Assembly: GCA_028279945.1 (NCBI GenBank)
Contig: JANQMT010000185.1
Location: 1 to 29,755, forward strand
Direction: 5' to 3'
DNA length: 29,755 bases
From: JAKSCF01 sp028279945
Lineage (GTDB): Bacteria > Bacillota > Clostridia > Peptostreptococcales > JAAYPU01
Both the position numbers and the translations under genes were made by a program. Position 1 is the stretch's first letter. Every line of letters starts with the position of its first letter. Positions 16,572-26,370 of this stretch are shown here, piece after piece. Under the pieces are notes generated by a model. The model had not been told where the DNA came from and did not search any database. It worked only from the letters and a program-made list of their open reading frames with translations.

Positions 16572-18837
16572 TTTTCATTTTCTCCATTAGTATTTTTTCA
16601 GCTGTCATAGGCAATGTACGCATATGTACACCGCATGCATTATAAATAGCATGAGCAATTGCCGGCGAAGGTGTATTAATAACCACTTCTCCAATGGATT
16701 TTGCCCCGAAAGGTCCTGAAGGTTCATAACTGCTTTCAAACTCTACTCTAACATGACCTACATCCAATCTTGAAGGTATTTTGTATTGCATAAAAGAGTT
16801 ATTTCTCATCTTACCGGAGGGTGTGTAAGTTATATCTTCATACACAGCCATACCAATACCCTGCACGATACCACCCTCTGTTTGGATTCGAGCAAGGTTA
16901 GGGTTAATGGGTGTCCCACAATCTACGACGCCAATGTAATTAACAATGTCGATTTTTCCCGTTTCCAAATCCAGTTCAATTTCAACAAACCCTGCCATAA
17001 ATGGGGGCGGGGAAACCGGACTGGAATGAGAAGCATTTGCCATCAAGCAATTGCCGTCTCCAACAACCAATTCTTGTGCCAAGCGATCCAAAGTGATGCT
17101 TTTCTCCGGATTATATATTTTAAAACCATCAAATTTTAAGCTCTCCACATCTGCCTTCATGATCTTTGATGCCTCCTGGATGATTTGGCCTTTCAAATTT
17201 TCACATGCTTTAATCACAGCCATACCTGTTACATAAGTGGTACTTGACGCATAGGAGCCGGTATCATAAGGGGATTGATCTGTGTCTACACCTTGAACAA
17301 TGATTTTATCCATTTCACACGCCAGGCATTCTGCAGCCATTTGACCTAAAATCGTATCACAACCCGTCCCCATATCTGTAGCCCCAATCATTAAGGTATA
17401 AAATCCATCATCATTTAGCTTTATCTCTACAGAGGCAATATCAATACCCGCAATTCCCGAGCCTTGCATGGTCATAGCAGCACCTACGGCTCGTACTTTT
17501 GTATCACTTACATATTGACATGGATATTTTTTATCCCACTGAATCAATTCTTTTCCTTTTTCAAGACAGTTTTTTAGGGTACAGCTTGTAAGGGTTTCAC
17601 CATGATAAGCAGGCATGACTTCTCCAACTTCAAGCATGTTCTTAAACCTTAATTCTATAGGGTCCATTTTAAGTTCTGCTGCCAGCTGATTAATTGCCGA
17701 TTCAACTGCAAAAGTCCCTTGGGTAGCACCGTAGCCGCGAAAAGCACCTGCTGACATGGTATTGGTATAAACGACATGGTATTCAAACTTATAGGCTTCG
17801 GCCTTGTTATACAGAGGTATGGTTTTATGTCCTGTTAAGCCCACTGTCGTAGGACCGTGTTCACCATAAGCCCCTGTATTTGAGAGGGTATAAACGTGTA
17901 TGGCCTTGATATTTCCTTCTTTGTCAGAACCAATTCTTACTCTTATTTTCATCTCATGTCGACTGGTGGATGCAGAGAAAGATTCATATCGGTCAAAAAT
18001 CATTTTAGCCGGCTTCCCGGTTTTTAAAGTGACAAAAGCAGGGAATATTTCACTAACAATGGTTTGTTTCGCACCAAATCCACCGCCGATTCTGGGTTTA
18101 ACGACTCTAATCCTTGCCTTTGGCACGTCAAGCGCTCTTGCAGCAATTCTTCTAACATGAAACGGGACCTGTGTAGAGCTTACAATATTCAATCGATGGT
18201 TGTGATCCATGTAGGTATACGTTCTGAATGTTTCCATCATAGCCTGATTGTTGGCTTTTGTATGGTAGACTTCATCGATGATAACATCACATTTTTCAAA
18301 TTCCTTATTCACATCACCACTTTCAGAATTACCGGAACAACAGATATTTCTACTCGCTTCATTACCCATCTCAAAATTGGTATGATAATTGTCTTCTGTA
18401 TGGATGACGGAAGGATTGTCTATGGCGTCTTCAAAATTAAGTACGGGCTCAAGTACCTTATATTCTACTTTAAGCAGCTTTAACGCTTTGTTGACAACTT
18501 TCTCGTTGATACCCGCCACTATGGCTACCGGGTCCCCCACATATCTGACATACTCATCAAGAATAAGCCGATCGTAAGGGCTCAGCTCAGAATAGGATTG
18601 CCCTGCCATAGTGAACCTATTGTCAGGAACATCTTGATACGTGAAGATACACTCTATTCCAGGCACTTTCAACGCAAGGTCCTTATTTATATTCAAAATC
18701 TGTGCATAAGCATGAGGGCTTCTGAGCACTTTAACAACTAAGCAGTTTTTAGGCGCAATATCATCTGTATATACCGGCTTTCCGGTTACCAATGCCATAG
18801 CATCCAGTTTTCTAATGCCTTTATTGACAGTTTTCAT
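16561..18837 (-). CDS. xdhA: Xanthine dehydrogenase family molybdopterin-binding subunit
   Basis: Catalytic Mo-MCD subunit of a three-subunit molybdenum hydroxylase, 758 residues. It oxidises a heterocycle such as hypoxanthine, xanthine or a related purine using water as oxygen source. Visible elements are the N-terminal a/b hammerhead (TGKPVYTDD, LRSPHAYA), GGGFGAKQ (251-258), AFRGYGATQG (365-374) and GPFGAKSIGE with the catalytic glutamate at E717. It begins immediately after the stop codon of the 2Fe-2S subunit gene. The context of purine transporter and deaminase supports a purine substrate. Nicotinate or other hydroxylases of the same family remain possible, since substrate pocket residues cannot be read with certainty. 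Bacterial nomenclature for xdhA varies. Confidence 0.92.
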   Translation of the reverse strand: MKTVNKGIRKLDAMALVTGKPVYTDDIAPKNCLVVKVLRSPHAYAQILNINKDLALKVPGIECIFTYQDVPDNRFTMAGQSYSELSPYDRLILDEYVRYVGDPVAIVAGINEKVVNKALKLLKVEYKVLEPVLNFEDAIDNPSVIHTEDNYHTNFEMGNEASRNICCSGNSESGDVNKEFEKCDVIIDEVYHTKANNQAMMETFRTYTYMDHNHRLNIVSSTQVPFHVRRIAARALDVPKARIRVVKPRIGGGFGAKQTIVSEIFPAFVTLKTGKPAKMIFDRYESFSASTSRHEMKIRVRIGSDKEGNIKAIHVYTLSNTGAYGEHGPTTVGLTGHKTIPLYNKAEAYKFEYHVVYTNTMSAGAFRGYGATQGTFAVESAINQLAAELKMDPIELRFKNMLEVGEVMPAYHGETLTSCTLKNCLEKGKELIQWDKKYPCQYVSDTKVRAVGAAMTMQGSGIAGIDIASVEIKLNDDGFYTLMIGATDMGTGCDTILGQMAAECLACEMDKIIVQGVDTDQSPYDTGSYASSTTYVTGMAVIKACENLKGQIIQEASKIMKADVESLKFDGFKIYNPEKSITLDRLAQELVVGDGNCLMANASHSSPVSPPPFMAGFVEIELDLETGKIDIVNYIGVVDCGTPINPNLARIQTEGGIVQGIGMAVYEDITYTPSGKMRNNSFMQYKIPSRLDVGHVRVEFESSYEPSGPFGAKSIGEVVINTPSPAIAHAIYNACGVHMRTLPMTAEKILMEKMKNED

Positions 18838-19299
18838 CTAGGCACCTTCCTTTCCGGATTCCAAATACTTTTGAATTGCTCTTAATTGTCCCATATAGCC
18901 TGTGCATCGGCATAAATTCCCGGATAGATACCATTTTATTGCCTCTAAGGTTGGGGCTTCAAGCTCTCTTTTCATAGCCAGTATGGTCATAACAAAACCC
19001 GGACTGCAAAAACCACATTGGTCCGCCCCCTCATCAGCAAGAAATTCTCCAAATTCTTTGGCTTCCTCTTGTAGTCCTTCTAGGGTTGTAATGTTTTTCT
19101 CATTGACACTTGCTGCCAACACTGAGCAAGATAATACAGGCTTATCATTCACCCAAACGGTGCATAAGCCGCAGTTTCCAGTATCGCAGCCTCGCTTTAC
19201 ACTATAGAAACCTAAAAGGCGTAAAAAATCTATCAGCAGCATATCCGGCTCTATTTCTTCTTGAAACAATCTGGAATTGATGTGACATTTTATCCGCAT
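18838..19299 (-). CDS. xdhC: Xanthine dehydrogenase family 2Fe-2S subunit
   Basis: Small subunit of 153 residues with two 2Fe-2S clusters carrying electrons from the molybdenum centre to FAD. The plant-ferredoxin-like cluster uses C38, C43, C46 and C58 (CDTGNCGLC). The helical domain cluster uses C95, C98, C130 and C132 (CGFCSPG and CRCTG). Length and cluster order are standard for CoxS/XdhC-type subunits. Its start overlaps the end of the FAD-subunit gene by 10 bases, indicating coupled translation. The symbol follows the E. coli XdhABC convention (C = Fe-S). Confidence 0.95.
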   Translation of the reverse strand: MRIKCHINSRLFQEEIEPDMLLIDFLRLLGFYSVKRGCDTGNCGLCTVWVNDKPVLSCSVLAASVNEKNITTLEGLQEEAKEFGEFLADEGADQCGFCSPGFVMTILAMKRELEAPTLEAIKWYLSGNLCRCTGYMGQLRAIQKYLESGKEGA

Positions 19300-20078
19300 A
19301 TCTCTTTTACCCCTCTCTTAACAAGGACTTTTGCTAAAATCTTTCTATACTCTGATGACCCTCTTAGGTTTGTCCCAAAATTAAGCTCATCCGTAAGCAG
19401 ACAGCAGGCAGCATCTATTTCATCATCCAATGGATTTTGAGATAACAAATTTGAAACTTCATAAGCCAGTTTAGCCTTAGCAGGCCTTGCTCCCACCGCG
19501 ATTTTCCATTTATCTTGACACAGGCTGAGTGAGACCGCTAAAACCGGAAAATCGGTAGCCGTTATTCTATGACTTAAATGAGCTGCACCGGAACCATTTT
19601 TTTTAATGATTATTTTAATTAAAATGTCTTTTTTATAAGGCATATTAACGAATTGTTCCAGGGGCATTATACCGCCTTCATACAAGTAAACATAAGTATC
19701 TAATGCCATTAAGGTGGTTAGAACATCAGAAAACCCAAACCTGGCATACACACTCCCGCCTATAGTAGCGCAGTTTCTGAATTGTATGCCCACAATATGT
19801 TTTACGGTTTCAGAAAGTACGCCGTTAAAATAATGGTTTAATATTGGACTGGTTTCAATTTGTCTGAGTGTTGTCATGCAGCCAATCTCAATTTCAGATT
19901 CTGTCTCTGTGATTGTATCCAACCCCAAGTGAGATAAGTTGATTGCCGTATTATAATGTTTCCTCCCCATCTTAAGCCATAACAAACCGCCCAGTACAAC
20001 ATTGTTTTTATTTTGGTTAAGCAGTTCATATGCTTCTTTTATACTTTTTGCGGAAACATACTCTTTAAATGTAAACAA
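19290..20078 (-). CDS. xdhB: Xanthine dehydrogenase family FAD-binding subunit
   Basis: FAD subunit of 262 residues, passing electrons to NAD or another acceptor. The first FAD loop, usually AGGTDL, is degenerate here (VLGGLLWLKMG, near residue 28). The second loop is well kept (FRNCATIGGS, near 100). The C-terminal CO-dehydrogenase-flavoprotein domain follows to about residue 255. The start is TTG at 20078, preceded by GGGAG at 7 bases; no ATG is better placed. The gene begins 68 bases after the deaminase gene, with no terminator visible between them. Confidence 0.9.
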   Translation of the reverse strand: MFTFKEYVSAKSIKEAYELLNQNKNNVVLGGLLWLKMGRKHYNTAINLSHLGLDTITETESEIEIGCMTTLRQIETSPILNHYFNGVLSETVKHIVGIQFRNCATIGGSVYARFGFSDVLTTLMALDTYVYLYEGGIMPLEQFVNMPYKKDILIKIIIKKNGSGAAHLSHRITATDFPVLAVSLSLCQDKWKIAVGARPAKAKLAYEVSNLLSQNPLDDEIDAACCLLTDELNFGTNLRGSSEYRKILAKVLVKRGVKEICG

Positions 20079-20146
20079 ATGGATTCTCCCTTCATTCCTC
20101 GCAATGACATCTATTCAATATAACATTCATTCAACCTCTTAAACCT

Positions 20147-21505
20147 TTACTTCATTGGAAATCTATCCGGAAGTATAATACCCGCTCTCTTGTAAATCGA
20201 CTTGGCTCTATCCTTTGCTTCGGCAATAACAGCCCCTTCATCTACCGTTAAGACTTTGCGGTCTTTCATGATCCATTTGCCGTCACAAATCATACTCTCC
20301 ACATTTTGACCACTCATAGATGTCACAAGGTTGGCCACCGCATCATGTAACGGCAGCATGTCTACGGTATTTGGGTTAATAATAATTAAGTCTGCTTTTT
20401 TTCCTTTTTCTATGCTTCCAAGATTCTTCTCGTCCAGTATGGCCTTTGCACCATTAATGGTTGCCATCTTTAATATTTCCTGAGCTTTTACCACTGTAGG
20501 ATCTAATCGCCATCCTTTATGAATTAAAGACGTTAACCACATTTCATCAATCATGTTCATTCGATTATTAGACGGTGCACCATCGGTTCCTATGGTAACA
20601 CAGATATTTTCTCTAAGCATTCTCGGTACTTTTGCAAATCCAAGGACACGCATGGCCGCTGCCGGGTTATGGGACACCTTTACTTGTCTGTCTCTAAATA
20701 TCTCAATTTCCTCATTTGTCATCCAAACCGTGTGCACGGCTAAGAAGTTTTTATCCAGCACACCTAAGTTATCCAGATGTTTTACTGTCGTTGCCCCTCT
20801 TGTCTCTTTTGCAAATTCAACCTCTTCTTTAATTTCCGCCACGTGCATATGCACACCCACGTTGTATCGATCTGCTAATTCTTTTGTTCTGACAATCAAA
20901 TCATCGGTGGCATTAAAAATCGTTCTTATCCCAAACCATACTTGAACACGTCCATCTGCTGTGTTGTGGTATTTTCTTATATTTTCTTCCTGTATATCCA
21001 GCTCTTCCTGCGTCGTCTTTTGCCATGCACCGGGAAGCCCTTCTCCTGAGTCCATAATGGATTTGGCAAGCATACCTCGAATACCTGTCTCTGTTACAGC
21101 TTTGGCCATCCCTGAAACAAATTGACCGCCTGGCTCTGCAAATGCAGTAACACCGGATTTTATCAACTCAAGGTTGCACATTAAAGTGGATACATATGAA
21201 TCTTCTTCCGACAAATTGCTCTCATATGGCCAAATTCTTTCATGCAGCCATGTCAAAAGGTTGACATCATCTCCCAGTCCTCTTCCTAACTGCTGTGAGG
21301 TATGAACATGGGTATTAATCAATCCTGGCATTACAATCTTACCTTTGGCATCCATAACTTCAGCATCAGGCTTTATCAGCTGAGCATCGATATGCCCTGC
21401 ATCAACAATCCTATCCCCTTCAATTAAAACACCACCTGATTCATAAGCTTGTAAATGGTCATCCATTGTGAGTAGTAAAGCATTCTTAATATATATTTGT
21501 TTCAT
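20147..21505 (-). CDS. Amidohydrolase, TRZ/ATZ/SsnA-type purine deaminase
   Basis: Metal-dependent amidohydrolase of 452 residues, TIM barrel flanked by a small beta domain. Metal ligands are NTHVH (H66, H68), the HMHVAE strand (H219/H221, E224), AVHTVW (H258) and IGTDGAPSNN (D308). The family includes guanine, 8-oxoguanine, isoxanthopterin and methylthioadenosine/SAH deaminases, triazine hydrolases and SsnA. The HAPYT segment expected in methylthioadenosine deaminases is not obvious; the region reads FGIRTIFNATDD. Its position between a nucleoside/purine ABC transporter and xanthine-dehydrogenase genes suggests that it removes an amino group from a purine, for example guanine to xanthine. 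That is inference, and the exact substrate is not determined. Confidence 0.85.
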   Translation of the reverse strand: MKQIYIKNALLLTMDDHLQAYESGGVLIEGDRIVDAGHIDAQLIKPDAEVMDAKGKIVMPGLINTHVHTSQQLGRGLGDDVNLLTWLHERIWPYESNLSEEDSYVSTLMCNLELIKSGVTAFAEPGGQFVSGMAKAVTETGIRGMLAKSIMDSGEGLPGAWQKTTQEELDIQEENIRKYHNTADGRVQVWFGIRTIFNATDDLIVRTKELADRYNVGVHMHVAEIKEEVEFAKETRGATTVKHLDNLGVLDKNFLAVHTVWMTNEEIEIFRDRQVKVSHNPAAAMRVLGFAKVPRMLRENICVTIGTDGAPSNNRMNMIDEMWLTSLIHKGWRLDPTVVKAQEILKMATINGAKAILDEKNLGSIEKGKKADLIIINPNTVDMLPLHDAVANLVTSMSGQNVESMICDGKWIMKDRKVLTVDEGAVIAEAKDRAKSIYKRAGIILPDRFPMK

Positions 21506-21547
21506 GGTTATTCCTCCATTTTTTATTAACTATTTCCCAGCCCCTCT

Positions 21548-22492
21548 TTATCTGGCATCACTTACATAGGGTTTACCAAGGCTTTGAGGGTCCCGGCTGT
21601 TTTTAGCTGAAAGCAGTAATACTGTTAACGTCACCACATAGGGTAACATCGTCAGATATTGTGATGGCAGCTCTATACCAATGGCTTGTAATCTAAATTG
21701 AAATGCATCAGCCGCACCAAAGAGTAATGCCCCTAAAAATACACCTATGGGATGCCTCTTACCAAAAATAACCACAGCTAAAGCAATATATCCACGCCCT
21801 GCCGTTACGTTTTCCATAAAAACGCCCAGCTGGACAAGGGTCAAGTAGGCACCGCCAATACCACCCAGTATGCCGTTAATTGTGGCAGCTAAGTAACGTG
21901 TTTTATAGACTTGTATCCCTACCGTATCCGCAGCCCTTGGATGTTCTCCCACTGCGGTAAAGGATAGCCCCCAGGTTGTCCTATATAGCAATATTACACT
22001 TAAAGTAATCAATACATATGATGCATATACGATAATATCCTGATTAAAGAAAGCTTGTCCTATAATTGGTATTTTCGATAGAACCGGAATTTCAATCTTG
22101 CCGAATGTATCAATTTGTGGGAAGTTAGGATTACTGCTCACCAGTACTTTAAACATAAAGCTGGTTGCTCCAAGCATCAACATATTTAAAGCTATTCCCG
22201 TAACGGTCTGATCTTTTCTCATATAAACAGAAAACAACCCGTGGATTAAGCTTACAACCAAGCCGCCTAACATACCACCAACTAATCCGACCCATAAGCT
22301 GCCGGTTATATATGTAAAAGCAAAGCTGGCAAATGCACCGGAAAGCATAATCGCCTCAACGCCAATGTTGAGTATGCCTGCCTTTTCCGAAAAGGTTTCT
22401 CCCAGTCCGGCAAAAATAATGGGCACTGCCATTCTAACACTGGCAGTTAAAAAAGTGGTCAAGAATGTGATTGTAAATATTTGTTCTAGCAT
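21548..22492 (-). CDS. nupQ: ABC transporter permease, nucleoside/BMP type (NupQ-like)
   Basis: Integral membrane permease, 314 residues, of the BPD_transp_2 family used by BMP-type nucleoside importers. Around eight to nine hydrophobic segments can be traced. The family hallmark FAGLGETFSEKAGILNIGVEAIML (about 28-50), here quoted in parts as FAGLGETFSEKAG and NIGVEAIML, is present. HPRAADTVGI and AVVIFGKRHPIG occur later. Its ATG overlaps the stop of the preceding permease by 7 bases. Symbols nupN/O/P/Q follow the B. subtilis guanosine importer; the ligand of this system could be guanosine, another nucleoside or a free base. Confidence 0.9.
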   Translation of the reverse strand: MLEQIFTITFLTTFLTASVRMAVPIIFAGLGETFSEKAGILNIGVEAIMLSGAFASFAFTYITGSLWVGLVGGMLGGLVVSLIHGLFSVYMRKDQTVTGIALNMLMLGATSFMFKVLVSSNPNFPQIDTFGKIEIPVLSKIPIIGQAFFNQDIIVYASYVLITLSVILLYRTTWGLSFTAVGEHPRAADTVGIQVYKTRYLAATINGILGGIGGAYLTLVQLGVFMENVTAGRGYIALAVVIFGKRHPIGVFLGALLFGAADAFQFRLQAIGIELPSQYLTMLPYVVTLTVLLLSAKNSRDPQSLGKPYVSDAR

Positions 22493-23547
22493 TTTTCTTC
22501 ACCCCTTTTTATCCTTTTAAATATGCCCTGCTTAAAAAAGAAATCTTTAGCAAGTATTAATAATACAATTAATCCAAGAATAATCAGAACAATAGATACC
22601 GGTATGCCCAGTTGTCTCTGCATGGTATTAGAACCCACTTGCAGAGTTGCAAACCCTAAAGCTGCAGCCAGTACACCTATCGGGTTATTGCCGCCTAAAA
22701 GTGCCACTAATATGGCTGTATATCCGCAGCCTCCTGAAATACCATCCAACAACCTGTATTGAATGCCCAGCACCTCACTCATTCCGGCCAGTCCTGCCAG
22801 CCCTCCACTTAGAAATGCTGATCTTATAATATTTTTCATGACTGAAACGCCGGTACACTGTGCCGCTCTTTTATTTAATCCCACTACTTGTAATTCATAG
22901 CCCATCTTTGTTTTCTCCATGAGGCACCAAATAAACCATACCATTAACAACGCCAAAAGAAATCCTGCATGCAGTCTGGTTGGCAATAGTAATTCAGGTA
23001 ATCTTGCTGAGCTTTCAATTAACGGGGTCTGTGGAAGATACCCTTCCTCTTTCAAAGCGCCTCTCACCGCTAAAGCAGTTATATTAATGGCTATGTAATT
23101 GAACATGATGGTGGTGATGATTTCCGATATATTAAACTTTGCTTTTAAAAGACCCGGTATTAACGCCCATACCCCTCCAAATAGAAAGCCCGTAATAATA
23201 GATAACATCAGCCTTAAAGGGCCGGGAATATCCGTCAGACATATGGATATTATGGTTGCACCAATAGCGCCCATATACAATTGTCCTTCTGCACCGATAT
23301 TAAAAAAGCCGCTTTTAAAGGCTATGGCAATTCCAAGACCTGCAAAGATTAAAGGTGTTGCTTTGACAAAAATTTCAACAAATCCGTTCATAGTTCCAAA
23401 TATACCAAACCAAAATGCTTTATAAGCTTTTAATGGACTTTCATTTGCAATAGCTATCAGGCATGTTGAAACCAATAATACAATTAAAATAATAGCCAAA
23501 CTATTTAAGAGATTTCTTGTAATTTTGCTAGTTGCTTTTCCTTGCAT
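22486..23547 (-). CDS. nupP: ABC transporter permease, nucleoside/BMP type (NupP-like)
   Basis: Second permease of the importer, 353 residues, pairing with NupQ. A first membrane segment lies at about 13-33, and the conserved loop FKSGFFNIGAEGQLYMGAIGA spans about 77-97 (key parts FFNIGAEGQ). About eight to ten hydrophobic segments follow, with YTAILVALLGGNNPIG near the C-terminal third. GGAAGGGG-like ribosome site AAGGAAGGGG precedes the ATG by 7 bases, so the 43-base overlap with the ATPase gene appears real rather than an annotation error. Confidence 0.9.
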   Translation of the reverse strand: MQGKATSKITRNLLNSLAIILIVLLVSTCLIAIANESPLKAYKAFWFGIFGTMNGFVEIFVKATPLIFAGLGIAIAFKSGFFNIGAEGQLYMGAIGATIISICLTDIPGPLRLMLSIITGFLFGGVWALIPGLLKAKFNISEIITTIMFNYIAINITALAVRGALKEEGYLPQTPLIESSARLPELLLPTRLHAGFLLALLMVWFIWCLMEKTKMGYELQVVGLNKRAAQCTGVSVMKNIIRSAFLSGGLAGLAGMSEVLGIQYRLLDGISGGCGYTAILVALLGGNNPIGVLAAALGFATLQVGSNTMQRQLGIPVSIVLIILGLIVLLILAKDFFFKQGIFKRIKRGEEKC

Positions 23548-25064
23548 GGTGCCGCCCCTTCCTTAACATGCCCTGCCATTAGAGCACCTAGTTCCTGCAT
23601 ATCCAAATTTTCATCATTTTTGAGCACACCTACAACTTCTCCGTCAAACATGACAGCAATTCGATCCGAGAGTGTTAATATTTCATCTAAATCTGCCGAA
23701 ACCAATAATACGCTTTTATTATTATTTCTCATCTTCAGAAGGAGCTCTCTCACATTTTCAGTGGCACCAATATCCAATCCTCTTGTGGGTTGAGACACCA
23801 CTATGAGTTCAGGGTTATCATATAATTCTCTGGCCAATATGACTTTCTGTTGATTCCCTCCCGACAGTAATTTTACACTTGTGGTAATCTTCGGCGTTTT
23901 TATTTTATAGGCTGAAACCGTATCTTCAGCCATCTGATGGATGGCTTGATGATTGATCCATATATTTTTGCAAAAAGGTGATCGTCTATATGAACGCATG
24001 ATCAGATTTTGGGACACATCAAGGTCTAAAACCAACCCGTCTTTGTGCCGATCATCCGGAACATATGAAATCCCTTTATTGTATCTTTCTAAAACCGTTG
24101 CTTGGTTAATGGATTGTCCACAAAACTTGACTTCTCCACTATGGCATTTCCTTATTCCGGCAATGACTTCACAAAATTCTTTTTGCCCATTGCCATCTAC
24201 ACCGGCAATCCCTATTATCTCGCCCTTGTGAATATCCAGATTGATATTTTTCAGTCTATTTTCTGCTTTTCCTTTTACCGTTAAACTTTTTATACTGAGT
24301 AGCAAATCGTCTTTTTCTTCAACCCCATTGTTTTGAATATGATTGAGTTCCCTGCCTATCATATGCAGAGACAATTCATGGGGATTGGTTGCTTTAGTTT
24401 TTAGTGTTGCTACATTTTTTCCATCTCTTAAAATGGTGACTCGGTCACTGACCTGCATAATTTCCGACATTCTGTGTGTAATAATAATAATGGCATGCCC
24501 TTCTTGCTTTAAGCGTTTTAAAATTGAAAAAAACTCTTCCGTTTCTTGAGGTGTTAAAACAGCAGTCGGCTCATCGAATATTAAGAGTTTTGCATCTCGA
24601 TATAAAGATTTTAGTATCTCTACTCTTTGTTCTTCTCCAACTGAAAGCTCCGAAATTTTTTGATTGACATCTACTGCCAATCCATATTTGTTTGAAATTT
24701 CCTTTATTTGCTTGGAGATTTTTTTATAGTCTATGAAAGGATATCCTTTTGGCTTTAAGCCTAAAATTATATTTTGCAAAACGGTCAATGTCTGAACCAG
24801 CATAAAATGCTGGTGCACCATACCTATACCGGCTTTTATAGCACTCTTTGGGGAAGCAAAAGCAACTTTTTTTCCTTCAAGATAAATATCACCTTTATCC
24901 GCATGATAAAGCCCATACAAAATATTCATTAATGTGGTTTTACCGGCACCATTCTCTCCAAGCAAGGCCAGTATTTCTCCTTGATTCACCTCTAAAGAAA
25001 CATTATCATTTGCAATGACCCCCGGAAAAGCTTTATGTATGCCTGTCATTTTTAAAAAAGCCAT
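23505..25064 (-). CDS. nupO: ABC transporter ATPase, nucleoside/BMP type (NupO-like)
   Basis: Double-domain ATPase of about 519 residues. The first domain is complete: Walker A GENGAGKTT, signature LSVGE, Walker B LLIFDEPTAVLTP and the His of IIITHR. The second domain has a degenerate Walker A (GVDGNGQKE) and Walker B (VSQPTRGLD) but a perfect signature LSGGNQQK. This asymmetry is normal for the family. ATG at 25064 is preferred, with GGGAGTG upstream; a TTG at 25082 is in frame. A strong hairpin (25119-25147) separates it from the lipoprotein gene, suggesting lower expression than the binding protein. Confidence 0.95.
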   Translation of the reverse strand: MAFLKMTGIHKAFPGVIANDNVSLEVNQGEILALLGENGAGKTTLMNILYGLYHADKGDIYLEGKKVAFASPKSAIKAGIGMVHQHFMLVQTLTVLQNIILGLKPKGYPFIDYKKISKQIKEISNKYGLAVDVNQKISELSVGEEQRVEILKSLYRDAKLLIFDEPTAVLTPQETEEFFSILKRLKQEGHAIIIITHRMSEIMQVSDRVTILRDGKNVATLKTKATNPHELSLHMIGRELNHIQNNGVEEKDDLLLSIKSLTVKGKAENRLKNINLDIHKGEIIGIAGVDGNGQKEFCEVIAGIRKCHSGEVKFCGQSINQATVLERYNKGISYVPDDRHKDGLVLDLDVSQNLIMRSYRRSPFCKNIWINHQAIHQMAEDTVSAYKIKTPKITTSVKLLSGGNQQKVILARELYDNPELIVVSQPTRGLDIGATENVRELLLKMRNNNKSVLLVSADLDEILTLSDRIAVMFDGEVVGVLKNDENLDMQELGALMAGHVKEGAAPCKEKQLAKLQEIS

Positions 25065-25118
25065 TTTACTTATCACTCCCAATTTTCTTAAATGGTATCT
25101 CGTGTAGGAAAAAGCCTA

Positions 25119-25147
25119 AAGCTTCAGTAGGAAACCCACTGAAGCTT
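25119..25147 (-). terminator. Attenuating hairpin between lipoprotein and ATPase genes
   Basis: A stem of ten perfect pairs, AAGCTTCAGT (25119-25128) with ACTGAAGCTT (25138-25147), can extend by two G-C pairs past one mismatch. On the minus strand TTTAGGCTTTTT follows, an interrupted T tract. A partial terminator or 3' stabilising hairpin here would explain excess binding protein over transporter, common in such operons. Confidence 0.7.
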
Positions 25148-25182
25148 ATTAAAAAACACTTTCTTTGTTTTCTATGTATATC

Positions 25183-26187
25183 TTAGTTTGTTATTTCAAC
25201 AACCGCTGGTACCACTAGTTCGCCGCTTATGATTTGAGCCTTTAATTCATCAATTTTTGCTTTTACTTCTTCTGGAATTTTATCTTCAAATCCATTGTAA
25301 GGTGCAATATCTACAACACCTTCTGTCATGCCCAACTCGTGGATACCGCCTTCAAATGTACCGTTAATGACATCATTGACAGCCGCTTTAATTAAAATGG
25401 GTACATTATAAACGGTACTACACATGACGGTATCTTCTGAAACAAAGTTTTGATCGTATGAATCCCCTGTAGCTAATAAACCATTTTCTTCAGCAGCCTT
25501 GATAACGCCCATACCTGCTTGGTTGGCACAGTGGCTTAAAACATCAGCACCTTCGTTCACCATTGCCATTGCCGCTTCTTTTGCTTTTGCAATATCATCA
25601 AAAGAACCTGTATAGGCTTGTGCAACTTTGATGTCAGGGTTTATTTCACGTGCACCAATTTTATATGCTTCTACTATCTTAATCAGTGAAGGTCCTTCTA
25701 ATCCGGATATCATTCCAATACTGCCTGCCTCCGACATACTTGCAGCAAGAGCACCCATTAAGTAACCTGCTTCATTACATTTCATAACATATGAAGCAAC
25801 ATTTTCTCCTTCAGCAGTGGCCTCTATACATACAAATTTAGTGTCAGGGTATTTACTGCCAACACTCATAGCCGGGTCACCGAACTGGAAGCCATGACCG
25901 ATGACTACGTCATATCCCTGAGCTGCATAGTCTGTAAATACAGCCTCCATATCCGTTGCTTGTACATTTTCAGTGTAGGACACTTCTGCACCAAACTCTT
26001 CTTCTACTGCTAACAGTCCTTCATAAGCAACCGCACACCAACCGCCGTCATTCACTGGTCCCGTAACCGCTAGAGCAACTTTGACGGCATCATCACCGGA
26101 TGATTCTTCAGCATTATCAGAGCCACCACATGCTGCTAATGTAAAAATCATAGAGACCGCTAAAACAAATACTAATAACTTTTTCAT
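25183..26187 (-). CDS. nupN: BMP family (PnrA-like) nucleoside-binding lipoprotein
   Basis: Extracellular substrate-binding lipoprotein of the importer, 334 residues. The signal peptide MKKLLVFVLAVSMIFTLAAC ends in a lipobox LAAC with the lipidated cysteine at C20, followed by a Gly/Ser/Asp/Glu-rich tether. BMP-family features are GPVNDGGWC near the start of the mature fold, VVIGHGFQFGD, and the central GSIGMISGLEGPS. Such proteins bind purine nucleosides by stacking on aromatic residues. ATG at 26187 is chosen because GAGGGG lies just upstream and the signal peptide starts there; upstream in-frame starts to 26220 give an unlikely N-terminus. It is the first gene after the riboswitch. Confidence 0.93.
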   Translation of the reverse strand: MKKLLVFVLAVSMIFTLAACGGSDNAEESSGDDAVKVALAVTGPVNDGGWCAVAYEGLLAVEEEFGAEVSYTENVQATDMEAVFTDYAAQGYDVVIGHGFQFGDPAMSVGSKYPDTKFVCIEATAEGENVASYVMKCNEAGYLMGALAASMSEAGSIGMISGLEGPSLIKIVEAYKIGAREINPDIKVAQAYTGSFDDIAKAKEAAMAMVNEGADVLSHCANQAGMGVIKAAEENGLLATGDSYDQNFVSEDTVMCSTVYNVPILIKAAVNDVINGTFEGGIHELGMTEGVVDIAPYNGFEDKIPEEVKAKIDELKAQIISGELVVPAVVEITN

Positions 26188-26286
26188 TTTAATCCCCTCA
26201 TTTTCATACATATTCTTCATCTGACTGCTTTATTTTAAGAGGCAAGCTTCTATCGGCTGTTCCCATTTAACAAAGCCTTTTGAATT

Positions 26287-26318
26287 AAAAAAACTCCTCA
26301 TTTTTGGATGAGGAGTTT
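26287..26318 (-). terminator. Riboswitch-controlled intrinsic terminator
   Basis: A perfect 11-bp stem AAACTCCTCAT / ATGAGGAGTTT (26291-26301 with 26308-26318) with a 6-base loop is followed by a U run on the minus strand. Its 5' arm overlaps a sequence, CAATAAAC (26315-26322), that can pair instead with GTTTATTG next to the aptamer. Confidence 0.93.
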
Positions 26319-26370
26319 ATTGCACATAAAGTATGATAATACACAAACCAATGTATATTATATACAATAA

